From: an uncultured Clostridia bacterium
Lineage (GTDB): Bacteria > Bacillota > Clostridia > Oscillospirales > CAG-272
Length of the DNA stretch: 24,174 nucleotides
Assembly: GCA_945949385.1 (NCBI GenBank)
Contig: CAMFEL010000010.1
Location: forward strand, 1 to 24,174
Direction: 5' to 3'
Under the pieces are notes generated by a model. That model saw nothing but the letters and a program-made list of their open reading frames with translations. It was not told the DNA's origin and searched no databases. Shown here piece after piece: positions 5,941 through 12,749 of the stretch. Each line of letters starts with the position of its first letter. The stretch's first letter is position 1. The position numbers and the translations under genes were made by a program.

Positions 5941-6007
5941 GTCTCAGAAATGATTTCTCTGAGGCGGCACTGACCGGCATTACCTACGCGGTATTGTAAT
6001 CCGAAAC

Positions 6008-6042
6008 AAATCCCTCTGCCGACAACCGGCGGAGGGATTTTT
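6008..6042 (+). terminator. Strong intrinsic terminator
   Basis: AAATCCCTCTGCCG (6008-6021) pairs fully with CGGCGGAGGGATTT (6027-6040, one T-G wobble) around a 5-nt loop, and the 3' arm runs into a T tract. It ends the transcript of the 186-aa gene and its hairpin-rich 3' region. Confidence 0.85.
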
Positions 6043-6058
6043 CGTCGGTTAGAGAACA

Positions 6059-6087
6059 TTGAAAAAAACAGCATTTTATGGTACAAT
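6059..6087 (+). promoter_or_regulatory. Sigma-A promoter, copy B of the duplicated promoter
   Basis: TTGAAA (6059-6064), a 17-bp spacer, then TACAAT (6082-6087) preceded by TGG. The spacer contains AGCATTTT and ATGG as in copy A, and the similarity continues into the transcript (AAGCAAG after both). It drives a long leader and the isochorismatase-family gene. Confidence 0.75.
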
Positions 6088-6093
6088 ATGTGC

Positions 6094-6263
6094 AGAAAAG
6101 CAAGATTTACGGAGTAAGAAGTTTGAAAGCAAAGCAAGCGCAATCGCACGCAAGCTGTTTCAAACCCTATTTGTGCCTTGCCGCCAAAAACGGCGGCGGC
6201 AAGATACAAAGCCTCAGGGTTTTCTAAAACCGCCACAAATCAACGAAAGGCACAGTCATAATT
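6094..6263 (+). promoter_or_regulatory. Long structured leader of the isochorismatase-family gene
   Basis: About 170 nt separate the expected transcription start from ATG 6264. The leader contains GTTTGAAA (6121-6128) / TTTCAAAC (6158-6165) closing a GC-containing inner arm, then CTTGCCGCC paired with GGCGGCAAG (about 6178-6204), then GGTTTT/AAAACC. None is followed by a U tract, so simple attenuation is not evident. The gene's ribosome binding site is weak (AAAGG, 13 nt upstream), so translation control by the leader is conceivable. No known riboswitch was recognised. Confidence 0.35.
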
Positions 6264-6752
6264 ATGAAAAACAAAGCATTGGTCGTTATCGACATTCAAA
6301 ATGATATTACAAAAAACTACAAGGAAATCATTGATAATATTAACAAAGCCGTTGATTGGGCAATTGCCCATGATATGCACGTGGTTTACATTAAGCATAA
6401 CAACCTATCTGCCGGCACAAGGACCTTTAAGCCCGGTACGCACGGTGCCGAATTGGTTTCGGATATGAAAATCGTATCGGAAAACATTTTCACAAAAACC
6501 AAAGGAAATGCATTGACAAGCGAAAGCTTTGCCGATTTTATAAACGAAAATGAAATCGGTGAATTCTACATTGCCGGTGCTGATGCCGCAGCCTGTGTAA
6601 AATCCACTTGCTACAACATGGCCAAAGCAGGTTACACAGTTCATGTTCTGTCCGACTGCATCATCAGCTACGATAAAAGAAAGATCGGCGAAATGCTGAA
6701 ATACTATGAGAGTAAAGGGTGTATTACCGAGAAGCTGAACGAGGTGATGTAA
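6264..6752 (+). CDS. Isochorismatase-family cysteine hydrolase (162 aa)
   Basis: The protein has the isochorismatase/nicotinamidase fold, with the catalytic triad visible as Asp10 (VVIDIQND), a lysine in TKTKGNAL (Lys78 or Lys80) and Cys111 in AGADAAACVKST; the cis-peptide region sits just before the Cys. Members hydrolyse amides or enol ethers such as nicotinamide, N-carbamoyl amides or isochorismate. The substrate cannot be assigned here. At 162 aa it is on the short side for the family (about 170-210). ATG 6264 begins the conserved KNKALVVIDIQND strand; AAAGG at 6246-6250 is distant. It is transcribed from promoter copy B through a long leader. Confidence 0.9.
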   Translation: MKNKALVVIDIQNDITKNYKEIIDNINKAVDWAIAHDMHVVYIKHNNLSAGTRTFKPGTHGAELVSDMKIVSENIFTKTKGNALTSESFADFINENEIGEFYIAGADAAACVKSTCYNMAKAGYTVHVLSDCIISYDKRKIGEMLKYYESKGCITEKLNEVM

Positions 6753-6754
6753 TA

Positions 6755-6823
6755 CTTCCGGGCAATTACGAAGCCTTGGGCGGCATCAGGAATGCTTTTG
6801 AAAATGAGCTGTTGCTCTTTTAA
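6755..6823 (+). pseudogene. Short protein-like relic between isochorismatase and DUF5131 genes
   Basis: Directly after the isochorismatase stop, one frame reads LPGNYEALGGIRNAFENELL then LF and TAA. It looks like a natural C-terminus but has no start codon, and may be the tail of a deleted gene or chance. TTGAAA (6798-6803) lies 17 bp from TAATTT (6821-6826), so the stretch could also hold a weak promoter for the next gene. Confidence 0.25.
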
Positions 6824-6918
6824 TTTCCGGCAATAACGGAATCGGCAGCAGACGTCCGATTTTATATTTTGCTGCTTTGAGCAAAAAACCGACAGTTCGG
6901 TATTTAGGGGAGTTTATT

Positions 6919-7632
6919 ATGGCTATGTGGAATCCGTGGAGAGGATGTAAAAAATGCAGTGACGGGTGTCTGCACTGTTATATTCACAAAGGGGATGCAA
7001 AGCGCGGCATTGATACAAACGATATTGTAAAAACTAAGGACTTCCGTAAACCGATTGAGCGGCTGAAGAACGGCAATTATAAAATGAAATCCGGAATAGT
7101 ATATACCTGCTTTTCTACGGACTTTTTGATTGAAGAAGCGGACGGTTGGCGCAAAGAGTGTTGGGCAATGATAAAAGAACGCTCCGACTGCACATTCCTT
7201 TTTCTCACCAAGCGTATTGAGAGATTTACGGAATGTATTCCGAATGATTGGGGTGACGGATATAACAATGCAGTTGTATGCTGCACGGTTGAAAATCAAA
7301 AAAATGCAGATAAAAAACTCTCCTTATTTCAGTCATTGCCGATTAAACACAAATGTATTACGGCACAGCCGTTACTTGAAAAAATCGATATTGAAAGGTA
7401 TCTCGGTGATATCGAATCGGTGGTTGTGGGAGGAGAGTCGGATAATAATGCCCGCCCGCTTAATTACGATTGGGTTTTAAGTGTTCGTGAGCAATGCATA
7501 AGAAAAAATGTGAACTTTGAATTCAGACAGTGCGGCACACATTTTATAAAAGACGGAAAACAGTATAAGCTGCAGACAAAAGATCTGTGCAGGCAGGCAA
7601 GGCTTGCAAATATTGATTATCATAAGCAGTAA
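6919..7632 (+). CDS. DUF5131 (phage Gp37/Gp68-like) family protein, 237 aa
   Basis: The N-terminus WNPWRGCKKCSDGCLHCY carries C10, C13, C17 and C20, the family hallmark resembling a radical-SAM-type iron-sulfur motif. Further family-like segments are CFSTDFLIEEADGW, FLFLTKRIERF, ENQKNADKKL, QPLLEKIDI and VVVGGESDNNARPL, with a C-terminal FEFRQCG. This family is common in phages and integrative elements; its biochemical activity is not established, and a nucleic-acid-related radical-SAM-like role is often proposed. ATG 6919 follows TAGGGGAG (6905-6912) at 6 nt; an in-frame TTG at 6877 is less likely. The gene has no obvious partner and sits among relics and terminators, supporting acquisition. 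Confidence 0.88.
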   Translation: MAMWNPWRGCKKCSDGCLHCYIHKGDAKRGIDTNDIVKTKDFRKPIERLKNGNYKMKSGIVYTCFSTDFLIEEADGWRKECWAMIKERSDCTFLFLTKRIERFTECIPNDWGDGYNNAVVCCTVENQKNADKKLSLFQSLPIKHKCITAQPLLEKIDIERYLGDIESVVVGGESDNNARPLNYDWVLSVREQCIRKNVNFEFRQCGTHFIKDGKQYKLQTKDLCRQARLANIDYHKQ

Positions 7633-7890
7633 TATAGTATCCTGCTTCAAAACGCTTAAAAGTCCGACAGGCAGAAAGAATTTCAAATGAAAAAGTAAAA
7701 CAAAATGAGCAAGATCGTAAAACGGATACTTATATATCTATTGCGCTCTCATATTCGCCTGCCATCATGACCGGCGGCAAACCCGCGCTCATAATGGCGG
7801 CTGTAAGCCGCTGCTAACAGCAGGATTGCTCAACGGCAAAAGTCTCTTTTGAACCGCCTGCTTTGCAGGTGGTTTTCAGAAAAACAAAAA
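7633..7890 (+). other. Gene-free mosaic with a protein-like relic and clustered hairpins
   Basis: This 258-bp stretch has no intact gene. One frame from the stop at about 7637 to TAA 7816-7818 ends SYSPAIMTGGKPALIMAAVS then RC, without a credible start. Three hairpins then follow in a row: GCGGC/GCCGC (7797-7811), CTGCT/AGCAG (7811-7823) and the terminator at 7852-7876. It looks like debris or a repeat element rather than a regulated leader. Confidence 0.4.
7852..7876 (+). terminator. Intrinsic terminator downstream of the DUF5131 gene
   Basis: AACCGCCTGC (7852-7861), a TTT loop, then GCAGGTGGTT (7865-7874) form a 10-bp stem with one G-T wobble, ending in TTTT. It is in the right orientation to stop transcription from the DUF5131 side. 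Confidence 0.65.
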
Positions 7891-7924
7891 ATCCCCGTGC
7901 TTCAAATGAGACACGGGGATTTTT
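7887..7924. terminator. Bidirectional terminator between converging transcripts
   Basis: ATCCCCGTG (7891-7899) and CACGGGGAT (7912-7920) form a perfect 9-bp stem flanked by AAAA and TTTT, so it works on both strands. On the - strand it ends the long gene run that closes with the NERD gene at 7929. Confidence 0.88.
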
Positions 7925-7928
7925 GCGG

Positions 7929-8609
7929 TTATGAAAGCAATTCAACGATGGATTCGACAGTATGGGGTTTAAGTCTGTTTTTGCCGGGCGTGTGGATTGC
8001 CTTGTCTATATCGTTTTTATTTGAAAGAATATATTCATTTTCAATAGGACTGTTTCCGTGCAGCAAAAATGCATAGCCGCTAACCCATACTCTTACACCG
8101 TAATATTTCAGATATTCTGCAAGTATGCCCGCCTGCCGCCTAACCTGTCTTATGGGATTCTTTACGGACTTAACATAAGTATTTCCGGCTTCTGACGTAT
8201 GGTATTTTTTCCACTCGTAATCGTCTTCTCCGCCCACAATCGTTCCGTTGTAATTTTTAACCTCAATGATAAAAACTCCGTATTTGTTGACTATTATATT
8301 GTCAAACTCCGCAGACATTTCATCAAAAGAAATCTCAACATTGGTTAAGTGATAATCGCCCTCTTTAAGCAGGCCGTCTATTATCTCTGCAGCTTTTTCT
8401 TCCCCGAGCCGCCCGAAAAATCTTTCCGGCGGCTCATATGTTGTTCCGGGCAAATCCGTCTTTTTGGGAGAAGATACCGCAGCAATAATCATCACAATTA
8501 TTGCGATTACTATAATACCCAGCACAACAGCAGTCAAAGAATACCGAACCGCATCAAAGTTAAAATTCTTAAAAAACAGATTCAGCAGTACAGCAATAAC
8601 CAAAAGCAC
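7929..8609 (-). CDS. Membrane-anchored NERD-domain protein (226 aa)
   Basis: A hydrophobic stretch at residues 24-46 (TAVVLGIIVIAIIVMIIAAV) anchors the protein. Residues about 66-180 form a nuclease-related (NERD) domain with Asp103 (EFDNIIV) and Glu116-x-Lys118 (FIIEVKNYNG), the PD-(D/E)XK catalytic pattern. NERD proteins are presumed DNA-processing or housekeeping nucleases whose substrates are mostly unknown. The start is GTG at 8609-8607, with AAGGAGG (8616-8622 on the complement) at 6 nt. It is the last gene of the co-directional run and follows a membrane zinc-ribbon gene by about 24 nt. With the motif intact it is probably active; the membrane anchoring is notable but not rare in this family. 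Confidence 0.88.
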   Translation of the reverse strand: MLLVIAVLLNLFFKNFNFDAVRYSLTAVVLGIIVIAIIVMIIAAVSSPKKTDLPGTTYEPPERFFGRLGEEKAAEIIDGLLKEGDYHLTNVEISFDEMSAEFDNIIVNKYGVFIIEVKNYNGTIVGGEDDYEWKKYHTSEAGNTYVKSVKNPIRQVRRQAGILAEYLKYYGVRVWVSGYAFLLHGNSPIENEYILSNKNDIDKAIHTPGKNRLKPHTVESIVELLS

Positions 8610-8633
8610 CTGTTACCTCCTTGCTATACTCAG

Positions 8634-8969
8634 TTATATAATCGAAATCAAATTCCTGCACTTCGGGCACTGAAAGCTGTTTGCGTTCCTGCTTTTTCTC
8701 AGTGCTTTTTCATATTCGACGCACCTGAAAACTTTTCCCGCCCTGCAATACGGGCAGGCGCATTTTCCGAAAGTTCGCGAACACATTATTATCATAATAA
8801 CGATCGCCGCAAGAGCACATCCGCCGATTATATTTATGATAATCTGCAAATTTTTACTGCTGTCAAACAAAAATGTCACTGCGGCAAAAAGAACGAATAC
8901 CGAAATAAGGCTGATAATGTAACACTTCATCAGCATAAATGCTTTATTGATATACTTCCTGTAAATCAT
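8634..8969 (-). CDS. Small membrane protein with C-terminal zinc ribbon
   Basis: About 111 residues with two hydrophobic segments (CYIISLISVFVLFAAVTFLF, and IIINIIGGCALAAIVIMIIM), then a cytoplasmic-looking zinc ribbon with CPYC and CPKC pairs. No named family was recognised. ATG 8969 is given as the start; GTG 8978, which overlaps the previous stop as GTGA, is equally plausible by ribosome binding site and would add three residues. Tight spacing to both neighbours suggests one operon with the NERD protein, and the zinc ribbon may mediate an interaction with it or with another partner. Confidence 0.72.
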   Translation of the reverse strand: MIYRKYINKAFMLMKCYIISLISVFVLFAAVTFLFDSSKNLQIIINIIGGCALAAIVIMIIMCSRTFGKCACPYCRAGKVFRCVEYEKALRKSRNANSFQCPKCRNLISII

Positions 8970-8974
8970 TTTCG

Positions 8975-9436
8975 TCACTCTGCTTTTCCGTCGCAGGAGC
9001 CCAGAGAGTTTATGCGGTCCGACAGACTTACAAGCTTCTCCTCCGCCTTGCGCACATCGTCGCCGTAAACCGTTCCCTCCGCAAAGCGCTCTTCCGTCTT
9101 ATGCATAAATTGCTCCGCGCTCTTAAAGCTTGAAGCAAGAGACGACCAGAGGAAAAAGCGCCTGACGGAACGGCAGCTTACGCTTCCGGCGACGGCGTAT
9201 ACCGCCGCGCAAAGCAACACCCACGATGCAAATAGAGTGCAAAGCAAAGCAACCCTTTCGCTGTCATACGCCCAAAGCATAAATTTCGCCGCCGCAATGA
9301 ACGAAACAACAGACGCTGCCGCACATATTATGCGGCAGCGTTTCTGCTTCTTTTCAAATACTGCGAGACGCTGTCGCGCATTGTATTTCTTTTCGTATAT
9401 CAGAATGTCCAGTGACATTTCTTCTTCACTTCTCAT
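8975..9436 (-). CDS. Membrane protein of unknown function (153 aa)
   Basis: The basic N-terminal region (YEKKYNARQRLAVFEKKQKR) is followed by two membrane helices (about residues 34-54 and 62-84), then a charged soluble C-terminal domain of about 65 residues, probably helical, ending in SLGSCDGKAE. No family was recognised. ATG 9436 is preceded on the complement by AGAGG at about 8 nt, inside the last codons of rsmA, so translation is coupled to rsmA. Its stop overlaps the possible GTG start of the next gene. It probably belongs functionally with the two genes that follow rather than with rsmA. Confidence 0.72.
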   Translation of the reverse strand: MRSEEEMSLDILIYEKKYNARQRLAVFEKKQKRCRIICAAASVVSFIAAAKFMLWAYDSERVALLCTLFASWVLLCAAVYAVAGSVSCRSVRRFFLWSSLASSFKSAEQFMHKTEERFAEGTVYGDDVRKAEEKLVSLSDRINSLGSCDGKAE

Positions 9437-9437
9437 A

Positions 9438-10373
9438 TTACTTGCCTCTCATAGCTTTGCAAATCGCAATATAATCCGCCGCCGACAGCTTCTCGCCGCG
9501 CACATCGGCGCGGTACCCCAAGGCTTCGAGAGACGCAGTCAGAGCGTCCTTTGGAAACATGGGGGAGAGAGCGTTTGCCAGAGTTTTTCTTCTCTGCGCA
9601 AAAGCAAGGGAAACAGCCTTTTTCACCGCAGCAATAAAAGCGTCAAGTTCCCCGTCTTCCTCGGGAAGCCCCGGAAAAGCTTCTCTTACACCGCCCCTGT
9701 ACAGCTGTATCTGCACCACGGCGCTGGTGACCTTGGGAGCGGGATAAAAATTGCCCGCGGGAACGGAAAACAGCTTTACCGCACGCCCGCACAGGGCGAC
9801 GGAAGCGGTTATGGCACCGTAATCCGCGCTGCCCGCCTCGGCGCAGAGCCTGTCCGCCACCTCTGACTGAACGAGCACGGTGACAGACTCCACCTGAGGC
9901 GTCTCGCCGGGTCTGTATGCTTCAAGCACCGACATAAGAATGGGCGTGGTAATATAATAAGGCAAATTGGCGCAGATACGCACGGGAGCGGAGCCGAAAT
10001 TTTCCGAAAGGAATTCCCGAAGGGAAAGCTTCATAAAGTCCTCATTAACAACGCGGACATTGTCGCATCCCTCCAAAGTCTCGGAAAGAAGCGGAATAAG
10101 GCCACGGTCTATTTCAACCGCCGCCACCCGCTCAAAAAGCTGAGACAGTTCCCGCGTCATTGCTCCCACGCCGGGTCCTATCTCCAAAGCGCACACGCCC
10201 GCAGGCGCCGCCTCTCCGCCTCCCCAACCGCAGTCGAAGCCGCAGGCGGCACTTCCGGCAATGCGGGCGGGCACATCGGGATTTATGAGAAAATTCTGTC
10301 CGAAAGCCTTGCGGGGAGCAAGGCCGTATTTTGCCAAAAGCTCCCGCACATAGGACTGATTACACAGATTCAC
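9438..10373 (-). CDS. rsmA: 16S rRNA (adenine1518/1519-N6)-dimethyltransferase RsmA
   Basis: It dimethylates two adjacent adenines in helix 45 of 16S rRNA during 30S maturation, using S-adenosylmethionine. The family N-terminus MNLCNQSYVRELLAKYGL, the GQNFL motif (25-29), SAM-binding motif EIGPGVG (64-70), the acidic residue in VEID and the catalytic NLPYY (136-140) are all visible, as is the C-terminal FAQRRKTL region. At 311 aa it is somewhat long because of a Gly-rich insertion at about 45-59 just before motif I. The start is GTG 10373, 5 nt after the upstream stop, with no clear ribosome binding site, so it probably depends on coupling to the upstream gene. Confidence 0.96.
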   Translation of the reverse strand: MNLCNQSYVRELLAKYGLAPRKAFGQNFLINPDVPARIAGSAACGFDCGWGGGEAAPAGVCALEIGPGVGAMTRELSQLFERVAAVEIDRGLIPLLSETLEGCDNVRVVNEDFMKLSLREFLSENFGSAPVRICANLPYYITTPILMSVLEAYRPGETPQVESVTVLVQSEVADRLCAEAGSADYGAITASVALCGRAVKLFSVPAGNFYPAPKVTSAVVQIQLYRGGVREAFPGLPEEDGELDAFIAAVKKAVSLAFAQRRKTLANALSPMFPKDALTASLEALGYRADVRGEKLSAADYIAICKAMRGK

Positions 10374-10378
10374 GCCGG

Positions 10379-11257
10379 TCAGATAACGGTCACGGTGTAG
10401 GCTGTAACAAAGCTCTCACCGGCCTCAATGGTTTTAGCGTACTTTTTGTTCTCAAGCTCCGGGGTCTCCGCCGTGGAGCCGGGAAGTCCGTTCCATGGCT
10501 CAAGGCAGATAAACGGCGCACCGCCCTCTACGGGAGTCCAGAAGCCTATAGCGTCAAAGGAATCAAACTCAAAGCGTATTCCGTGCCCGGTATTTCTGTT
10601 TACAAGATTCACTTTTCTGACCGGCAGATTTTCAACAACAATGGCGTCAAGCTCAAAGTCCTTGTAATTAAGCGCAAGTTCGTTGTTCTTAATAACATCA
10701 AGCTCGGGCATATCTGGGGACATATAGCCTCCCTCCTGCTCCGTGTTGTGAACCGACGCGCCCTCGGCATTGTCAAAAACAAGGCTGTAATCCTCAAAGC
10801 TCTCCCCGGGTAGCATAGGGCAGTTAAAGCCGGGGTGCCCTCCGATGCAGAAGGTAATGGGACAGGTGTCTGTGTTTGTTACTTTATATTCCGTGCGAAA
10901 GCCTGTTTCCGTAACGGAATGGATTATATCAAGCTGAAAAGCATAAGGATAAGAGCGGCGGGTCTCCTCGCTGTCGCAAAGCCGCATAACGACGCCGTCC
11001 GGTCTGACCTCCACGGGAGTAAATTCCACCTTGCGCGCTATACCGTGCTTTTTCATGGGGTATGACACGCCGTCTGCTATTATTCTGTCTTCCTTTGCCC
11101 GGCAAACCACGGGGAAAAGGCAGGGAGCCTGACCGCTCCAGTATTCGGGCCTGCCGTACCACACATACTCCGTTTTGTCTTTTACAAAGGAAATGAGCTC
11201 GCCTCCGCGGGTGGTGCATTTTGCGACGGTCTCTCCCTTGGATATTATAAATTCCAT
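10379..11257 (-). CDS. LacX-like aldose 1-epimerase family protein
   Basis: A 292-aa galactose-mutarotase-like beta-sandwich protein of the LacX subgroup, expected to interconvert anomers of an aldose or bind a sugar. Visible family features are KHGIAR with His71, GGHPGFNCP with His141, and ICLEPWNGLP with Glu253, corresponding to the active-site histidines and catalytic base of aldose epimerases. ATG 11257 is preceded by GAGAGG at about 10 nt. It lies 37 nt downstream of glyS and 5 nt upstream of rsmA in one transcription direction. The physiological sugar cannot be told from the sequence. Confidence 0.9.
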   Translation of the reverse strand: MEFIISKGETVAKCTTRGGELISFVKDKTEYVWYGRPEYWSGQAPCLFPVVCRAKEDRIIADGVSYPMKKHGIARKVEFTPVEVRPDGVVMRLCDSEETRRSYPYAFQLDIIHSVTETGFRTEYKVTNTDTCPITFCIGGHPGFNCPMLPGESFEDYSLVFDNAEGASVHNTEQEGGYMSPDMPELDVIKNNELALNYKDFELDAIVVENLPVRKVNLVNRNTGHGIRFEFDSFDAIGFWTPVEGGAPFICLEPWNGLPGSTAETPELENKKYAKTIEAGESFVTAYTVTVI

Positions 11258-11294
11258 ATGCTTGATCCTCTCTTTTTATACTGCCGAAGCTCTC

Positions 11295-12707
11295 TCAGAA
11301 TTCCAGCTTATCCTCAAGATATGCGCGCAGCTCGGAAACGGGTATTCTCACCTGCTCCATTGAGTCGCGCTCACGCACGGTCACACATCCGTCGGTTTCG
11401 GTATCGAAATCGTAAGTAATGCAGAAAGGCGTGCCTATCTCGTCCTGACGGCGGTAACGCTTGCCGATTGAGCCCGCGTCATCGAAGTCAACATTGAAAT
11501 GCTTGCACAGCTCGGCATATACCTCGCCCGCCTTGTCCGACAGCTTCTTGGAAAGAGGCAGTACCGCAGCCTTGACGGGAGCAAGAGCGGGATGCAGGTG
11601 CAGCACTACGCGCACATCGTTCTTCTGAGCGTCCACAACTTCCTCGTCGTAAGCGTCGCAAAGGAACGCAAGGAAGGAGCGCTCCACGCCCAGAGAAGGC
11701 TCGATAACATAAGGAATATAATGCTCGCCCGCCTCCTGATCGAAATAGGAAATATCCTTGCCCGAGGTGTTCTGATGCTGGGTAAGGTCATAGTCGGTGC
11801 GGTCGGCAACGCCCCACAGCTCGCCCCAGCCGAAGGGGAACAGGAATTCAAAGTCGGTAGTAGCTTTTGAATAGAAGCAAAGCTCCTCGGGGTCATGGTC
11901 TCTGAGGCGGAGATTTTCCTCAGTCATACCCAGAGACAGCAGCCAGTCGCGGCAGAAGCCTCTCCAGTAAGTGAACCATTCAAGGTCGGTGCCCGGCTTG
12001 CAGAAGAACTCAAGCTCCATCTGCTCAAACTCGCGCACACGGAAAATAAAGTTACCGGGAGTGATCTCGTTTCTGAAGGACTTGCCTATCTGACCGATAC
12101 CGAAAGGCACCTTTTTTCTGGTAGTGCGCTGTACGCTGGCAAAATCCACGAAAATGCCCTGGGCGGTTTCGGGGCGCAGATACACAGTGTTCTTTGCGTC
12201 CTCGGTAACGCCCTGGAAGGTCTTGAACATCAGATTGAACTGACGGATGTCGGTAAAGTTATGCTTTCCGCAGGAGGGGCAGGGAATGTTGTGCTCCTCG
12301 ATAAAATTCTTCATTTCCTCCTGGGTAAAGGCATCGATAGGCTTATCAAGCTCATAGCCCTCCTCAGCGCACCAGTCCTCGATAAGCTTGTCCGCACGGA
12401 AACGCTCTTTACACTCGCGGCAGTCCATCAGCGGGTCGGAGAAGCCTCCCAGATGTCCCGACGCCACCCAGGTCTGAGGGTTCATCAGTATAGCGGAATC
12501 AAGTCCCACATTGTAGCGGTTTTCCTGAACGAATTTTTTCCACCATGCTCTTTTTATATTGTTCTTCAGTTCAACGCCCAGAGGACCGTAGTCCCAAGTA
12601 TTTGCAAGACCGCCGTATATCTCGCTTCCGGGATATACGAAGCCTCTGTTTTTGCAAAGCGCAACGATCTTGTCCATTGTCTTGTCCGTGTTTTTCATTC
12701 TTGCCAT
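11295..12707 (-). CDS. glyS: Glycyl-tRNA synthetase, dimeric (class II)
   Basis: It charges tRNA-Gly with glycine. At 470 aa it matches the single-chain homodimeric type (GRS1/GlyQS) rather than the two-subunit type. Visible features: N-terminal FVYPGSEIYGG and DYGPLGVELKNN, a zinc-site-like CPSCGKHNF, RPETAQGIFVDF, motif 2 (KSFRNEITPGNFIFRVREFE), and motif 3 (GVERSFLAFL) followed by the anticodon-binding domain with VPYVIEPS-type context and a C-terminal VRIPVSELR. ATG 12707 has AAAGGAC 9 nt upstream. Only 42 nt separate it from the upstream gene, so there is no room for a T-box leader; it is probably expressed from an upstream promoter. Confidence 0.97.
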   Translation of the reverse strand: MARMKNTDKTMDKIVALCKNRGFVYPGSEIYGGLANTWDYGPLGVELKNNIKRAWWKKFVQENRYNVGLDSAILMNPQTWVASGHLGGFSDPLMDCRECKERFRADKLIEDWCAEEGYELDKPIDAFTQEEMKNFIEEHNIPCPSCGKHNFTDIRQFNLMFKTFQGVTEDAKNTVYLRPETAQGIFVDFASVQRTTRKKVPFGIGQIGKSFRNEITPGNFIFRVREFEQMELEFFCKPGTDLEWFTYWRGFCRDWLLSLGMTEENLRLRDHDPEELCFYSKATTDFEFLFPFGWGELWGVADRTDYDLTQHQNTSGKDISYFDQEAGEHYIPYVIEPSLGVERSFLAFLCDAYDEEVVDAQKNDVRVVLHLHPALAPVKAAVLPLSKKLSDKAGEVYAELCKHFNVDFDDAGSIGKRYRRQDEIGTPFCITYDFDTETDGCVTVRERDSMEQVRIPVSELRAYLEDKLEF

Positions 12708-12749
12708 TATATCAGTGTCCTTTCGGAATTTATTTACTATTCTGTTTTT

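Noticed and set aside
5126..6042. tracrRNA, retron or CRISPR-related RNA
   Set aside because: No cas gene, reverse transcriptase or regularly spaced repeat array is present; only two diverged copies of one motif are seen.
12708..12749. T-box leader for glyS
   Set aside because: Only 42 bp separate glyS from the upstream gene, far too short for a T-box, and no T-box-like sequence is present.
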